The position numbers and the translations under genes were made by a program. Source: an uncultured Eubacteriales bacterium (GTDB lineage: Bacteria > Bacillota > Clostridia > Oscillospirales > Acutalibacteraceae). Taken from it: a stretch of 10,435 nt of DNA. Positions within the stretch are counted from its first letter, which is position 1; the number at the start of each line of letters is the position of its first letter. Below, piece after piece: positions 1 through 7,687 of the stretch. The stretch covers positions 1 to 10,435 of the forward strand of contig CAKSKO010000021.1 of assembly GCA_934465125.1 (NCBI GenBank), given 5' to 3'. The notes under the pieces were generated by a model. The model saw only the letters and a program-made list of their open reading frames with translations, was not told where the DNA came from and did not search any database.

Positions 1-704
1 GTAATATATCTTGCGTCGTTTGACGCCAAAAATAAAACAGTCCCAGCGATATCATCCGGCGTTCCGAAGAAGCCCAATGGAATATTTCTTTTCATTTCCT
101 GTTTGATTTCGTCTTTGAGCTGATCGGTCATATCCGTTTCGATAAAACCGGGAGCTATGGCGTTGACTGTTACCCCCCGCGACGCGAACTCTTTTGCCGC
201 AGATTTTGTAAGGCCAATCACCCCCGCTTTCGATGCAGCATAATTTACCTGTCCTGCATTCCCAGAGAGTCCAACAACACTCGTCATATTGATAATACGT
301 CCGCTTCTTTGTTTTGTAAAAATGCGGCTGACATGCTTGATGCAATGAAACGTCCCTTTTAAATTGACGTCGAGTACCTTATTAAAATCTTCCTCGCTCA
401 TCCTCATCAGCAGTCCGTCGCAGGTAATCCCCGCGTTGTTGACTAGGATATCGAGTCTTCCGAATGTAAGAATCGTCGCCTTGATCATATCCATACATTG
501 CTTGTCGTCTGAAACATCCGCATGAATTACCTCTACTTTTGCACCGTGCTCTTCACAAAGACGTTTTGTTTCGAGCGCTGCACTTTCGTTTCCCGCATAA
601 TTGATCATCACATTTGCGCCTTTTTCAGCGAACCGCACACAGATCGCGCGCCCGATCCCACGGCTACCGCCTGTTACAAGCACCGTTTTTCCTGTATAAT
701 CCAT
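1..704 (-). CDS. fabG: 3-oxoacyl-ACP reductase FabG, C-terminus cut by window edge
   Basis: NADPH-dependent reductase of the 3-ketoacyl-ACP group, the first reduction of each FASII cycle; cytosolic short-chain dehydrogenase/reductase. The frame is open from ATG at 704 to the left edge, giving 234 residues; FabG is usually about 245-250, so roughly a dozen C-terminal residues are missing. Visible motifs are the Rossmann glycine motif TGGSRGIG (11-18), NNAG (89-92), and the catalytic set Asn114, Ser142, Tyr155 and Lys159 (YAASK), then the APGFIETDM segment near 184-192. AAGGGG at 714-719, inside the end of fabD, lies nine bases before the ATG. Only one base separates the fabD stop from this start, so translation is probably coupled to fabD. 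It is the last visible gene of the acpP-to-fabG operon. Family and role are certain within the SDR/FabG group because of the operon context. Confidence 0.96.
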   Translation of the reverse strand, partial: MDYTGKTVLVTGGSRGIGRAICVRFAEKGANVMINYAGNESAALETKRLCEEHGAKVEVIHADVSDDKQCMDMIKATILTFGRLDILVNNAGITCDGLLMRMSEEDFNKVLDVNLKGTFHCIKHVSRIFTKQRSGRIINMTSVVGLSGNAGQVNYAASKAGVIGLTKSAAKEFASRGVTVNAIAPGFIETDMTDQLKDEIKQEMKRNIPLGFFGTPDDIAGTVLFLASNDARYI

Positions 705-705
705 C

Positions 706-1638
706 TCAAAGTTCCCCTTTCAGCGCTTTTACTGTTTCAAAAAATCCCGGGACGTCTTGAATTTGATATAATCTAATCGATCGTGCTGTCTTTTTGATAA
801 ATCCGGAAAGTACCTTTCCCGGCCCGATTTCTACGATTGTATCGATCCCCATCGATTCCATCGTTTTGATCGATTGTTCAAAAAGTACCGACGATTTGAT
901 CTGCTTGACAAGAAGCTCCCTGATTTTTGTACTGTCGGCTAATGCTTCTCCTGTTGCATTAAATACAACAGGAAACTGCATCGGAGAAATTGTTACTTCA
1001 TCTAGCTTTTCAGCAAGCTTTTCAGATGCTTTTTCCATCAAACTGGTATGAAACGGTCCACTGACATTTAAAGAAACGCACCGTTTTGCCCCAAGTTTTT
1101 TTGCATGCTCAGCGGCTATTTCGACTGCATTCTTTTCTCCACCGATGACGATCTGTCCTGAGCAGTTGCGGTTTGCGATCTCGCAAACGCCGAGATCTTT
1201 CGCTTGAGCGACCGCCTGCTGCACCGCTTCTTCAGAAAGACCTAAAATCGCAATCATTTCGCTCTTGATTCCTGCTGTACTCTCTTCCATAATTTTACCG
1301 CGGTAAGCCGCTATAGAAAGGACTGTTTCTAAATTGAACGCCCCTGCAGCATAAAGTGCAGAATATTCCCCTAAGCTGAGCCCCGCTGCCGCAGAAGGAA
1401 CAATTTCTTCCCTTTTCAAAAGATCCGTTACCGCCGCTGCAAACGCAACCATACAAGGCTGTGTATATTTTGTCTGCGATAGTATTGTCTCAGGTCCTTC
1501 AAAGCAGAGCTTTTTTAAATCAAAATCGACCGGCGCGTTGTCAAACACATTCCTAACAGATAAAAATTGTTCATAAAAATCTTTTCCCATCGAGACCTTC
1601 TGGCTGCCCTGACCGGCATATACAAACGCTAATTTCAT
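706..1638 (-). CDS. fabD: Malonyl-CoA:ACP transacylase FabD
   Basis: Moves the malonyl group from malonyl-CoA, made by the carboxylase encoded upstream, to acyl carrier protein. The 310 residues match the usual family length. Visible motifs are the N-terminal GQGSQ (9-13), the nucleophile elbow GLSLGEY with Ser88, Arg113 in AYRGKIM, and catalytic His197 in GPFHTSLM. Gln246 corresponds to the oxyanion-region glutamine known from E. coli FabD. The ATG overlaps the fabK stop by four bases (ATGA), and GGAGGA at 1644-1649 is placed five bases before it, still inside the fabK frame. This arrangement predicts coupling to fabK translation. The upstream TGA in fabK could therefore also reduce FabD output, although the strong ribosome site may allow independent initiation. 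No damage is seen in fabD itself. Confidence 0.97.
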   Translation of the reverse strand: MKLAFVYAGQGSQKVSMGKDFYEQFLSVRNVFDNAPVDFDLKKLCFEGPETILSQTKYTQPCMVAFAAAVTDLLKREEIVPSAAAGLSLGEYSALYAAGAFNLETVLSIAAYRGKIMEESTAGIKSEMIAILGLSEEAVQQAVAQAKDLGVCEIANRNCSGQIVIGGEKNAVEIAAEHAKKLGAKRCVSLNVSGPFHTSLMEKASEKLAEKLDEVTISPMQFPVVFNATGEALADSTKIRELLVKQIKSSVLFEQSIKTMESMGIDTIVEIGPGKVLSGFIKKTARSIRLYQIQDVPGFFETVKALKGEL

Positions 1639-2582
1639 ATTTGTCCTCCAATCGACATATGCAGTGACTCTAAAACTGCCTTACTTTCCGATACCATCGA
1701 TTCAAAGATCTCTTTAATCGGACGGATTTCTTTTAATTGTCCGCTGACTTGCCCCGCCATCAGAGAACCCGTGTCAGTATCGCCGTCGAAAACAGCTCTT
1801 CTGAGCGCGCCCAATGTGTATTGTTCAAGCTCCATCTTATCGGCGCCCTCTTTTTCCCGCTTGAGATACTCCCTAGCCATTTTATTTTTTAGGATTCTAA
1901 CAGGAACTCCCGCTGTTCTTCCTGTTACGGTTGTTCCGGTATCCGATGCTTTTCAAACGGCTTTCTTATAATTTTCGTGAATCGGGCATTCGTTTGATAC
2001 CAAAAGACAAGTCCCAACCTGTACTCCAACTGCCCCTAGCGCAAACGCCGCCGCCATTTGCCTGCCGCTTGCAACTCCGCCCGCCGCAATGACCGGGATA
2101 TGAAGTGCATCGACAACCTGCGGAACAAGCGCCATCGTAGTAAGCTCTCCAACATGCCCACCGCTTTCTGTTCCTTCCGCAATGACTCCATCAACCCCTG
2201 CGCGCTGCATTCTTCTTGCGAGCGCAACACTCGGGACAACCGGCAATACAACGATTCCCTCTCTCTTAAACGATTCTACATACCGCTCCGGACTCCCCGC
2301 CCCGGTTGTTGCAACCGGAACCTTTTCTTCTACAACAATCTTTGCAATCTCATCGACTTTTGGGTGCATTAGCATAATATTGACACCAAACGGTTTATCA
2401 GTCTGTTCCCTTGCTTCTTTGATATGTTCACGCAGTTTTTCGGGGGTCATCCCTCCCGACGCAATCAATCCTAATCCACCTGCATTCGAAACCGCCGCTG
2501 CAAATTTTCCTGTTGAGATATTCGCCATTCCGCCTGCGATGATTGGATATTTGATTCCCAATAATTCTGCTATACTTTTCAT
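1635..2582 (-). pseudogene. fabK: Enoyl-ACP reductase FabK (FMN type), interrupted by an in-frame TGA
   Basis: FabK is the FMN- and NAD(P)H-dependent enoyl-ACP reductase that completes each FASII elongation cycle. The gene would encode 315 residues, a normal family length, but codon 210 is TGA (1953-1955). The first 209 residues form most of the FMN-binding TIM barrel: PIIAGGMA (13-20), GGLGLI, DKPFGVN, TTGAG, PVVPSVALA, the GGHVGELTT segment with His143, and VIAAGGVASG. After the TGA the same frame stays open for 105 codons and keeps family motifs (VTGR, GALRRAVFDGD, GSLMAGQVSG). From remembered FabK sequences, the TGA falls where a Leu is usual (Tyr-Lys-x-x-x-Leu-Lys-Ala); TTA to TGA is a single change. 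The ATG at 1880 in the C-terminal part has no ribosome site, so a separate second polypeptide is unlikely. Start at 2582 is chosen over an ATG at 2600 because GAGGAG (2590-2595) is seven bases before it. Sequencing error is the main alternative. Confidence 0.88.
1953..1955 (-). other. Premature in-frame TGA in fabK
   Basis: The codons read GTT TGA AAA GCA on the minus strand. The downstream stop of fabK, at 1635-1637, is in exactly the same frame, so this is a substitution and not a frameshift. Nearby genes (fabD, fabH, accD, and the fabK end itself) use TGA as their true stop directly before or within the next gene's start, which argues against TGA being a sense codon here. Confidence 0.9.
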
Positions 2583-2589
2583 CGTAACG

Positions 2590-2595
2590 CTCCTC
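2590..2595 (-). promoter_or_regulatory. fabK ribosome binding site that fixes the start
   Basis: GAGGAG seven bases upstream of ATG 2582. It lies across the fabH stop codon (2594-2596), so the fabK start at 2582 sits 11 bases after fabH and the ATG at 2600 is rejected. Confidence 0.8.
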
Positions 2596-3565
2596 ACCAT
2601 TTTAGCTGTACCGCACCATAAGTGAGTCCGCCTCCGAACCCGGCGCAGATGAGTTTCATGCCTTCTTTTAAAAGCCCCTTCTTTTCCATCTCATTAAGCG
2701 CTACCGGAATGCTGGCAGCCGAAGTGTTTCCACAGTGCTCAAGATTCGTATAGAATTTCTTCTCCTCTACACCGAGTTTTTTTGCTGCCGAAGACAAAAT
2801 CCGGTAGTTCGCTTGATGACATACAAAATAATCGATGTCTTCGATACTGCTATTTGACTGCACCAACAATTGCCGTACTGACTTCTGAATGCTATCAACA
2901 GCAAACCGGAATACTTCTCGTCCATTCATAAAGATATAGTGCTCTGGTTCCTTCTTTTGTTTTCCACCGAACGGCGTTCCCTTGTTTTGAACGCCTTTGC
3001 AGTAAATCGTTTCATCGGAACCCTGAACGCCGCAGAAAAAGCTTGAATCATACCCTTCCTGAAGCGTTAAAACAACTGCTCCGGAACCGTCTCCGAATAA
3101 TACGCATGTGTTTCGATCATGAAAATCGGTTACTTTCGAGATTGTTTCACTTCCGACTACGAGCGCATATTTCCCGGGCATACTCCGAAGTAAACTCTCG
3201 GCTGTATGCAGCGCATAGATAAACCCACTGCACGCCGCGTTCAGATCAAACGCGATTATCTGTTCTGGAAGCTCTAATTCCTTTTGAACAATACAAGCAG
3301 TCGACGGCGTCATATAATCCGGGGAAAACGTCGCGACAATCAAAACGCCGATCTTTTCTTTCTCAATTCCATTCTTTAGTGCATTTTTTGCCGCCTTGAC
3401 CGCCATTGTCGATGTATCTTCATCGACCACAAAATTTCTGCTTCGTATTCCTGTTCTCGATGAAATCCATTCATCGCTTGTGTCGACAATCTCTGACATC
3501 ATATCATTCGTAACCTTTTTCTCTGGAAGGTAGCTGCCTGTCGACAATATTTTTATTCCGTCCAT
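2594..3565 (-). CDS. fabH: Beta-ketoacyl-ACP synthase III FabH
   Basis: Condenses an acyl-CoA primer with malonyl-ACP to start fatty acid chains. The 323 residues match the family. The catalytic triad is visible: Cys112 in NAACSGF, His250 in CHQANYRI, and Asn280 in GNTSAAS. Other hallmarks are the N-terminal SSRTGIRSR (35-43), GDGSGAVVL near 158-166, and the C-terminal GFGGGLTYG. AAGGAG at 3571-3576 lies five bases before the ATG and overlaps the accA stop codon; the gap to accA is only nine bases. It lies directly downstream of the four carboxylase genes, so substrate production and chain initiation are co-transcribed. Acyl-CoA preference (acetyl or branched) cannot be read from the sequence. 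No anomalies. Confidence 0.97.
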   Translation of the reverse strand: MDGIKILSTGSYLPEKKVTNDMMSEIVDTSDEWISSRTGIRSRNFVVDEDTSTMAVKAAKNALKNGIEKEKIGVLIVATFSPDYMTPSTACIVQKELELPEQIIAFDLNAACSGFIYALHTAESLLRSMPGKYALVVGSETISKVTDFHDRNTCVLFGDGSGAVVLTLQEGYDSSFFCGVQGSDETIYCKGVQNKGTPFGGKQKKEPEHYIFMNGREVFRFAVDSIQKSVRQLLVQSNSSIEDIDYFVCHQANYRILSSAAKKLGVEEKKFYTNLEHCGNTSAASIPVALNEMEKKGLLKEGMKLICAGFGGGLTYGAVQLKW

Positions 3566-3574
3566 ATTTTCTCC

Positions 3575-4420
3575 TTATTTAAAATTCACCGCACCAATCT
3601 TCCGGTACTTTTCATACCGAAGACGCGGCAAATCACTTCGTTTCAGTTTCAGTAGTTCCATCAGCTCTTCTCTTACCGCAGATGAAACATCCACAATCGT
3701 TTTTGTACTGTTTTCCTGCGCGCCACCCTTCGGTTCTTCAATCACTCGATCACAAATCCCAAACTCCAATAAATCAAATGCAGTAAGTTTCATGATTTCA
3801 CTCGCTTCTCCGCTCCTACTTGAATCTTTCCATAAGATCGATGCAAATCCTTCTGGCGACAAGACAGAATAAATCGAATTTTCGAGCATGATCATCCTGT
3901 CGGCAACGCCCAGCGCCAGAGCACCACCGCTTCCACCTTCTCCAATTACAATTGATACAATCGGAACAGTAAGCGCACTCATCTCAAAAAGGTTTTTCGC
4001 GATCGCTTCGCCCTGCCCGCGTTCTTCAGCCTCCATCCCGGGATACGCGCCCGGCGTATCGATAAACGTAATGATTGGGCGCTTAAATTTTTCGGCCTGT
4101 TTAAAAAGACGTAGCGCCTTTCTGTACCCTTCTGGGTTCGGCATTCCAAAATTACAGTTTATATTCTCGTCAAGGTTTCTTCCCTTTTGGTGGCCGACAA
4201 TTGTAACGGGGATCTCGCAAAATGTCGCGATTCCGCCAACGATCGCGTGGTCGTCGCCAAACGCCCTGTCGCCATGCAACTCAAAGAAATCCGAGAACAT
4301 CGCATCGATATACTGCCTGATGTTCGGGCGCTTAGGATGTCTTGCCAATGCGACACGTTCTTGCGGGGTTAAATTTCTATTATTTAAAAACCGGAACCGG
4401 TTATTGTTCAACTTGTTCAC
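3575..4420 (-). CDS. accA: Acetyl-CoA carboxylase carboxyltransferase alpha subunit AccA
   Basis: The alpha half of the carboxyltransferase, which with AccD moves CO2 from carboxybiotin on AccB to acetyl-CoA. The product has 281 residues, shorter than the roughly 319 of E. coli because the N-terminal helical extension is reduced. Visible motifs are [12 protein letters not shown] (27-38), [11 protein letters not shown] (47-57), GHQKGRN (76-82), [13 protein letters not shown] (90-102), [10 protein letters not shown] (119-128), and the oxyanion-region [11 protein letters not shown] (160-170). The start given is GTG at 4420, which overlaps the accD TGA by four bases (GTGA); the ribosome site before it is weak (GGGCGG right next to the start), so initiation probably depends on coupling to accD. 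A TTG at about 4412 is a possible alternative start, so the first few residues are uncertain. Confidence 0.95.
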   Translation of the reverse strand: MNKLNNNRFRFLNNRNLTPQERVALARHPKRPNIRQYIDAMFSDFFELHGDRAFGDDHAIVGGIATFCEIPVTIVGHQKGRNLDENINCNFGMPNPEGYRKALRLFKQAEKFKRPIITFIDTPGAYPGMEAEERGQGEAIAKNLFEMSALTVPIVSIVIGEGGSGGALALGVADRMIMLENSIYSVLSPEGFASILWKDSSRSGEASEIMKLTAFDLLEFGICDRVIEEPKGGAQENSTKTIVDVSSAVREELMELLKLKRSDLPRLRYEKYRKIGAVNFK

Positions 4421-5286
4421 CGCCCATTCGTGTGAAAATTTAATAGTCTCGCAATCGTCTCTCTCATTTCTTTTCGCGAAACGATATGATCAACGAATCC
4501 ATGCTCCAAAACAAACTCCGCTCTTTGAAAGCCTTCTGGGAGTTTTTGATGGATTGTCTGCTCAATTACTCTTGGTCCTGCAAATCCGATCAGCGCTCCT
4601 GGCTCTGCTAAGATAATATCTCCTAAACTTGCAAAGCTCGCTGTTACTCCACCTGTTGTTGGATTTGTAAGATACGAGAGATAAAATCCTCCTTCATCGG
4701 AAAACCGCTTGAGTGCCGCTGAAGTCTTTGCCATCTGCATCAGAGAAAAAATTCCTTCCTGCATTCTAGCCCCACCGCTTGCTGAAAAAATAATCAGCGG
4801 TAACTTATTTTTTTTCGCGTATTCGACGCTTTGGGTAATCTTTTCCCCAACAACAGAGCCCATACTTCCCATTAAGAAGGAGCAGTCAAGAACCGATACA
4901 ACCGTTTTTTTGCCTGAAATCATACCAACCGCTGTAACCGCCGCCTCGCTCAGACCGCTTTTTTTCGATAAGCCTTCGAGTTTCTTTTCATACTCCGGAA
5001 AGGAGATCGGATTGTATCTTACCGTCTTTTTTAAAACTTCCTTATAGTTCCCGTCATCAAAAATCATCGAAAATCTCGTATGCGCTCCAATTTTTAAATG
5101 ATTTCCGCATTTCGGGCAAACATAACAATTATCTTTTAAAATAGACTTCGGATGGCCGGTATGGCATCCATCGCACCGAACAAATAAACCTTCAGGCGGA
5201 TCAATCGACTTTTGGTTGACTTTCTGAGGCCGCAAACTCTTGAGCAACTCAAGCGCACCCTTACGCTGAGAAAAAATTGAATCCAT
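4417..5286 (-). CDS. accD: Acetyl-CoA carboxylase carboxyltransferase beta subunit AccD
   Basis: The beta half of the carboxyltransferase, partner of AccA. The 289 residues match the family. An N-terminal four-cysteine zinc ribbon is present: Cys38 and Cys41 (CDGC), then Cys57 and Cys60 (CPKC), with an extra Cys54. The crotonase-fold core has the CoA-site segment [11 protein letters not shown] (168-178), [18 protein letters not shown] (206-223), and [15 protein letters not shown] (227-241). GGAAGG (5295-5300) lies eight bases before the ATG, and 15 bases separate it from accC. Its stop overlaps the accA start, fitting equal synthesis of the two subunits of the alpha2-beta2 enzyme. Confidence 0.97.
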   Translation of the reverse strand: MDSIFSQRKGALELLKSLRPQKVNQKSIDPPEGLFVRCDGCHTGHPKSILKDNCYVCPKCGNHLKIGAHTRFSMIFDDGNYKEVLKKTVRYNPISFPEYEKKLEGLSKKSGLSEAAVTAVGMISGKKTVVSVLDCSFLMGSMGSVVGEKITQSVEYAKKNKLPLIIFSASGGARMQEGIFSLMQMAKTSAALKRFSDEGGFYLSYLTNPTTGGVTASFASLGDIILAEPGALIGFAGPRVIEQTIHQKLPEGFQRAEFVLEHGFVDHIVSRKEMRETIARLLNFHTNGR

Positions 5287-5301
5287 AGTATCCGCCTTCC
5301 T

Positions 5302-6681
5302 TTACAAAATTGCAGAACGGATCGTATCTTCCGACAACAGCTCTTCGCTGTGTTTTTCGATAAATCCAGTGTCGTATCTTCCTTTGACGAAATCGAAGTT
5401 GTGTAAAATCAAGTAAAGCAGTCCGTGATTCGTTTTAACGCCATCAATTAAAAATTCCTCGAGTGCACGGCGCATCCGATAAATCGCCTGCATTCTTGTT
5501 GTCCCTTTAACAATAATTTTTGCTACCATCGAATCATAATGCGGGCTGATTTGATACCCTGCAAAAAGCGCGGTATCAACACGAACGTTATATCCACCCG
5601 GAAGATGCAGAAAGTTTACTGTTCCAGGGCACGGTATAAACCCATGAAGCGGGTCTTCCGCATTGATTCTGCATTCGATGGCATGTCCGGAAAGCTTGAC
5701 GTCCTCCTGCTTATAATCAAGCGCAAGACCCGACGCAATTCGAATCTGTTCTCTGACGATATCGATCCCTGTTACCATCTCCGTTACCGCATGTTCGACC
5801 TGAATCCTTGTATTCATCTCAATAAAATAAAAATTCTCATTCTGATCTACAACAAATTCAACCGTCCCGGCATTTGTATATCCAGAAGCCTTAGCCGCTA
5901 AAACAGCGGCCTTCCCCATTTTATCTCGCATCTTATCATCGATTGCTTTCGAGGGGGACTCCTCGATTAGCTTTTGATTCTTTCGTTGGATAGAACACTC
6001 CCGTTCTCCCAGATGAATCACATTTCCGTGGGTATCCGCCAAGATCTGAAATTCAATATGCTTTGGGTTTTCTATTAACTTTTCTAAGTAAACGCTGTCA
6101 TTTCCGAAACAAGACTTTGCCTCACTCTTAGCTGTTTGGTACGCATACTGTAAATCGTCCCTCGTATAAGCAATGCGCATTCCTCGTCCACCGCCGCCGG
6201 CTGTTGCTTTAATCAAAACTGGATATCCGATTTTCTCTGCTATTTTCTCTGCTTGATCGGCAGACTCGACAATCCCATTAGACCCCGGTACAACCGGCAC
6301 CCCATTTTCGAGCATCATTTCTCTGGCTGTTGATTTATCGCCCATCATCTTAATCACTTTGGCGCTCGGACCAATAAAATGGATACCACATTTTTTTAAA
6401 ATATCTGCAAACGCTGCGTTTTCAGACAACAAACCAAACCCCGGATGGACCCCATCACAATTGGTTTTGAGCGCTGCAGTAATGATATTCTGCATATTAA
6501 GGTAACTGTCTGCAGTCTTTGCAGGTCCAATACAAACAGCTTCATTTGCCAATTTTACATGCAGTGCGTCTTTATCGGCTAAAGAATAAACAGCCACCGT
6601 TTCAATATTCATTTCGCGGCATGCCCTAATGATGCGAACAGCTATTTCTCCGCGGTTTGCAACTAAAATTCGTTTCAGCAT
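5302..6681 (-). CDS. accC: Acetyl-CoA carboxylase biotin carboxylase subunit AccC
   Basis: ATP-grasp enzyme that carboxylates the biotin on AccB using bicarbonate and ATP. The product has 459 residues; the family is usually about 445-455. Visible features are the N-terminal ILVANRGEIAVRIIRAC (5-21), HPGFGLLSEN (79-88), Lys116 in MGDKS, Lys158, the glycine-rich ATP loop GGGGRGM (162-168), His208, Glu275 and Glu288, and EMNTRIQVEHAVTE (288-301) with Arg292. Where E. coli has RRHQK this protein has RKNQK (233-237), so the His is Asn; I recall Asn here in other Firmicutes, so I do not treat it as damage. GGAGAG (6688-6693) overlaps the end of accB and lies six bases before the ATG; three bases separate it from accB. 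Confidence 0.98.
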   Translation of the reverse strand: MLKRILVANRGEIAVRIIRACREMNIETVAVYSLADKDALHVKLANEAVCIGPAKTADSYLNMQNIITAALKTNCDGVHPGFGLLSENAAFADILKKCGIHFIGPSAKVIKMMGDKSTAREMMLENGVPVVPGSNGIVESADQAEKIAEKIGYPVLIKATAGGGGRGMRIAYTRDDLQYAYQTAKSEAKSCFGNDSVYLEKLIENPKHIEFQILADTHGNVIHLGERECSIQRKNQKLIEESPSKAIDDKMRDKMGKAAVLAAKASGYTNAGTVEFVVDQNENFYFIEMNTRIQVEHAVTEMVTGIDIVREQIRIASGLALDYKQEDVKLSGHAIECRINAEDPLHGFIPCPGTVNFLHLPGGYNVRVDTALFAGYQISPHYDSMVAKIIVKGTTRMQAIYRMRRALEEFLIDGVKTNHGLLYLILHNFDFVKGRYDTGFIEKHSEELLSEDTIRSAIL

Positions 6682-6684
6682 AGC

Positions 6685-7125
6685 TTACTCTCCAATTTCA
6701 AACAGAGGTTTTCCAAATTCGGTTAAATCTCCGTCTTCAAACAAAATCGATAAAATCGTACCGTTCCGGGGAGCTGTTATATCATGAAACATCTTCATCG
6801 CTTCAATCACACAAAGCTTCTGACCCTTTTTTACAGTTTGCCCAACCGATACGAACGGCGCGGCCCCTGGTTCAGGCGCCCGATACGCAACTCCGACAAT
6901 CGGTGATGTGACGATTTCTCCGGTAGACGGGTTCGTTTCGTTTTCATCTTCTTGTTTGATAACAGGAAAACAGTCGAGTTCTTCTTTCATCGTCGGCCCT
7001 ACAATTACTCTCTCGACAGTATCTTTCTTTAGTTCAATCTTCCCATTTTCATCCTTCATACAAAAAGAAGTCACCGACGATGCGTCAAACGCTTTGATTA
7101 GTTCTTTGATATCGTCTATTTTCAT
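6685..7125 (-). CDS. accB: Biotin carboxyl carrier protein AccB
   Basis: Carries the biotin that shuttles CO2 from AccC to AccA/AccD. The product has 146 residues: an N-terminal helical segment starting MKIDDIKELIKAF, an acidic, Asn-rich linker (about 55-75), and a biotinyl domain from about residue 73 to the end. The biotinylation motif is EAMKM with Lys111 as acceptor, and the conserved PMVG-type turn is present as SPIVG (74-78). ATG 7125 is preferred over the in-frame GTG at 7143 because GGAGGA (7132-7137) is six bases upstream of it and would lie inside the coding part of the longer form. Thirty-two bases separate it from acpP, the largest gap in the operon. Confidence 0.96.
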   Translation of the reverse strand: MKIDDIKELIKAFDASSVTSFCMKDENGKIELKKDTVERVIVGPTMKEELDCFPVIKQEDENETNPSTGEIVTSPIVGVAYRAPEPGAAPFVSVGQTVKKGQKLCVIEAMKMFHDITAPRNGTILSILFEDGDLTEFGKPLFEIGE

Positions 7126-7131
7126 CTTACT

Positions 7132-7137
7132 TCCTCC
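7132..7137 (-). promoter_or_regulatory. accB ribosome binding site that fixes the start
   Basis: GGAGGA, six bases before ATG 7125, within the longer purine run GGAGGGAGGAAG. It rules out the GTG at 7143 as the main start. Confidence 0.85.
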
Positions 7138-7157
7138 CTCCACATTTCTATCACATC

Positions 7158-7388
7158 TTATTTCTGAGAATCAATAAACGAAACAATATCCTTCACCGTT
7201 TTAAACTCCGCCATATTATTGTCATCAATTGTTATCGAGAATTCCTCTTCAATTGCCATGCTTAGTTCCACCGCGTCTAGCGAGTCTGCTCCAAGATCTT
7301 CTGATAAATTTGCTTGAAGCGTTACTTCTTCTAAATCACAGTTAAATGTCTCAACAATAATCTCTTGTACTTTTTCAAATGTGCTCAT
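7158..7388 (-). CDS. acpP: Acyl carrier protein
   Basis: Small acidic protein that carries the growing chain on 4'-phosphopantetheine. The product has 76 residues, typical for ACP. The attachment motif GADSLDAVEL is present with Ser36 as the modified residue; the first helix (about 3-15), the long acidic helix II after Ser36, and the C-terminal VKDIVSFID helix are all recognisable. Start 7388 is chosen because GAGGAG (7396-7401) is seven bases upstream; an in-frame ATG at 7403 would place this ribosome site inside the gene. It is the first gene of the operon, behind a consensus-like promoter. Being first and having the strongest site fits the high ACP demand of FASII. Confidence 0.97.
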   Translation of the reverse strand: MSTFEKVQEIIVETFNCDLEEVTLQANLSEDLGADSLDAVELSMAIEEEFSITIDDNNMAEFKTVKDIVSFIDSQK

Positions 7389-7395
7389 TTTTATT

Positions 7396-7401
7396 CTCCT
7401 C
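7396..7401 (-). promoter_or_regulatory. acpP ribosome binding site that fixes the start
   Basis: GAGGAG with a seven-base spacer to ATG 7388. It excludes the in-frame ATG at 7403. Confidence 0.85.
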
Positions 7402-7410
7402 ATAAAACAC

Positions 7411-7424
7411 TTAAAAATTTTTAA
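7411..7424 (-). repeat. Perfect 14-base AT palindrome in the acpP leader
   Basis: TTAAAAATTTTTAA is its own reverse complement and lies between the predicted transcription start (about 7437) and the acpP ribosome site. That is a suitable place for an operator. It does not match the FapR or FabT consensus as I know them, and such AT palindromes arise by chance in AT-rich spacers, so function is open. Confidence 0.4.
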
Positions 7425-7443
7425 CTAAATTCACTCCTTATAG

Positions 7444-7471
7444 ATTTAACAGATTTTTTGTTCTTTGTCAA
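7444..7471 (-). promoter_or_regulatory. Sigma-A-type promoter of the acpP-acc-fab operon
   Basis: A perfect -35 TTGACA (7466-7471) is followed after 16 bases by TTAAAT (7444-7449) as -10. The overlapping hexamer TAAATC at 17 bases, preceded by TG, is an alternative extended -10. Transcription would start near 7437, leaving a leader of about 50 bases to acpP. No other good promoter is seen between the tightly packed genes downstream, so it probably drives the whole operon. Confidence 0.72.
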
Positions 7472-7632
7472 TCGAACGAACTCCCATCCTACAAGAAATC
7501 GCATACTCCCTGTAACTTCTGCAAATTTTTTCTGCTTGTATACCCGCTTATATCATTCTTATCTTCACTACTTTTATTTACCAGAAGAAGATATCATTTA
7601 AAAAATTTAATCTCTCACTTTCCATAAATTCA

Positions 7633-7661
7633 TTCTATTTTTTGTAGTAAAATCATATATT
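7633..7661 (+). promoter_or_regulatory. Possible sigma-E (sporulation) promoter of the GH18 gene
   Basis: TTCTATT (7633-7639) and CATATATT (7654-7661) are 14 bases apart and resemble the sigma-E -35 (kmATATT) and -10 (CATACA-T) elements. Initiation about seven bases later would leave a leader of about 20 bases containing the ribosome site GAGAGG (7670-7675). The B. subtilis relative yaaH/sleL is a sigma-E gene. The region is AT-rich, so a chance match is possible; a TAAAAT at 7648-7653 lacks a good sigma-A -35. Confidence 0.4.
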
Positions 7662-7687
7662 GGGAGCGCGAGAGGATGGTGTAATCC

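Noticed and set aside
1635..1880. A separate small gene for the C-terminal piece of fabK
   Set aside because: It continues the FabK fold in the same frame and its ATG at 1880 has no ribosome site, so it is treated as part of the broken fabK.
1953..1955. TGA read as a sense codon (Trp or Gly) in this organism
   Set aside because: fabD, fabH, accD and fabK itself end with TGA at the exact operon junctions, Trp is encoded by TGG throughout, and the expected residue at this site is Leu.
2182..2625. A 147-codon plus-strand frame opposite fabK
   Set aside because: Antisense shadow of fabK without motif or ribosome site.
3888..4616. A 242-codon open frame on the plus strand opposite accA and accD
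   Set aside because: It lies wholly antisense to two conserved genes, has no family likeness, and is a codon-bias shadow.
7404..7687. FapR or FabT operator in the divergent intergenic region
   Set aside because: No match to either consensus could be found by eye on either strand.
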